Below are positions 63,806 through 64,000 of a DNA stretch of 64,000 nt, one piece after another. A program made the translations under genes and the position numbers. The notes under the pieces are model-generated. The model made no database searches. It worked only from the letters and a program-made list of their open reading frames with translations, and was not told where the DNA came from. Location of the stretch: contig NZ_VTZS01000001.1 of assembly GCF_008367235.1 (NCBI RefSeq), forward strand, positions 682,001-746,000. Direction: 5' to 3'. The stretch is from Pareuzebyella sediminis. GTDB taxonomy: Bacteria; Bacteroidota; Bacteroidia; Flavobacteriales; Flavobacteriaceae. How positions within the stretch are numbered: position 1 is the stretch's first letter; every line of letters starts with the position of its first letter.

Positions 63806-64000
63806 ATGAAATTTACAAGAAAGGCATCTGCACAGTGGAAAGGAGCTGGCAAAGATGGAAAAGGTTCCCTTACAACGGGAAGCCAAGTGCTGGATAGCAC
63901 CCCTTATTCGTTCCATACCCGTTTTGAGGATGGTAAAAAGGGTACCAATCCAGAAGAGTTGATCGGTGCTGCCCATTCAGGATGTTTTGCCATGCAGCTG
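63806..64000 (+). CDS. OsmC-family peroxiredoxin (3' end outside window)
   Basis: 65 codons visible. [20 protein letters not shown] begins the OsmC/Ohr fold and [20 protein letters not shown] contains the first redox Cys (AHSGCFAM) of the family. The second Cys lies beyond the window. Reduces organic hydroperoxides. The start is clear, 57 bases after the alkene reductase stop. Confidence 0.92.
   Translation, partial: MKFTRKASAQWKGAGKDGKGSLTTGSQVLDSTPYSFHTRFEDGKKGTNPEELIGAAHSGCFAMQL

Overview
This window is a stretch of chromosome from a member of the Bacteroidota, most probably a marine Flavobacteriaceae (a Zobellia/Maribacter-like genome is my inference). The signs are many Cys-lipobox lipoproteins and Bacteroidota-specific families (DUF4251, DUF4369-thioredoxin, TPR-HTH regulators, DUF5916/CBM9 outer-membrane proteins, DUF1080 proteins), moderately AT-rich DNA, and weak ribosome binding sites. 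I see no rRNA, tRNA, CRISPR array, insertion sequence, integrase or phage module. It reads as ordinary chromosome with several accessory islands.

Layout. 0-13 kb: a cut rhomboid protease, an LVIVD beta-propeller lipoprotein, a thioredoxin-like lipoprotein, a fused FAD/4Fe-4S glycolate/lactate-type dehydrogenase, chorismate synthase (aroC), a DAACS symporter and a DUF1206 membrane protein. 11.4-15.1 kb: a TPR-HTH regulator divergent from a cholesterol-dependent-cytolysin-like lipoprotein, with five GTCCAT boxes between them. 15-30 kb: mutS2 without an Smr nuclease domain, a YfcC-type carrier, menB, a serine hydrolase, a 2-hydroxyacid dehydrogenase, a three-gene run of cell-wall-hydrolase-like proteins (3D domain, amidase, M14 peptidase) and OmpA. 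30-42 kb: a VWA lipoprotein, a DUF5916 protein, an XdhC-MocA pair, an amidohydrolase, a protealysin-type M4 protease overlapping its probable inhibitor emfourin, a GntR/FCD regulator with a palindromic operator, and a di-heme cytochrome with a CxxC partner.

42-58 kb is a carbohydrate-oxidation region. It holds an FAD oxidase, a DUF1080 - Tat-exported Gfo/Idh/MocA - DUF1080 operon, a PhyH-type dioxygenase, a four-gene operon (hexulose-phosphate-synthase-like, MDR dehydrogenase, SDR, TIM-barrel isomerase) and a third DUF1080 gene divergent from that operon. Together these suggest oxidation of glycosides to keto-sugars outside the cytoplasm, cleavage there, and further conversion in the cytoplasm. 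Substrate and order of steps are not visible.

58-64 kb: a PycTM-like (Pycsar effector domain) membrane protein divergent from a small secreted protein followed by a TPR-class III adenylate cyclase, with a repeated CCCCTAA element between them; then an exported SAM-methyltransferase, an Old Yellow Enzyme and a cut OsmC gene. The strongest candidates for new biology are the cytolysin-like lipoprotein with its boxed promoter, the PycTM/cyclase neighbourhood and the DUF1080/HPS-like sugar region.
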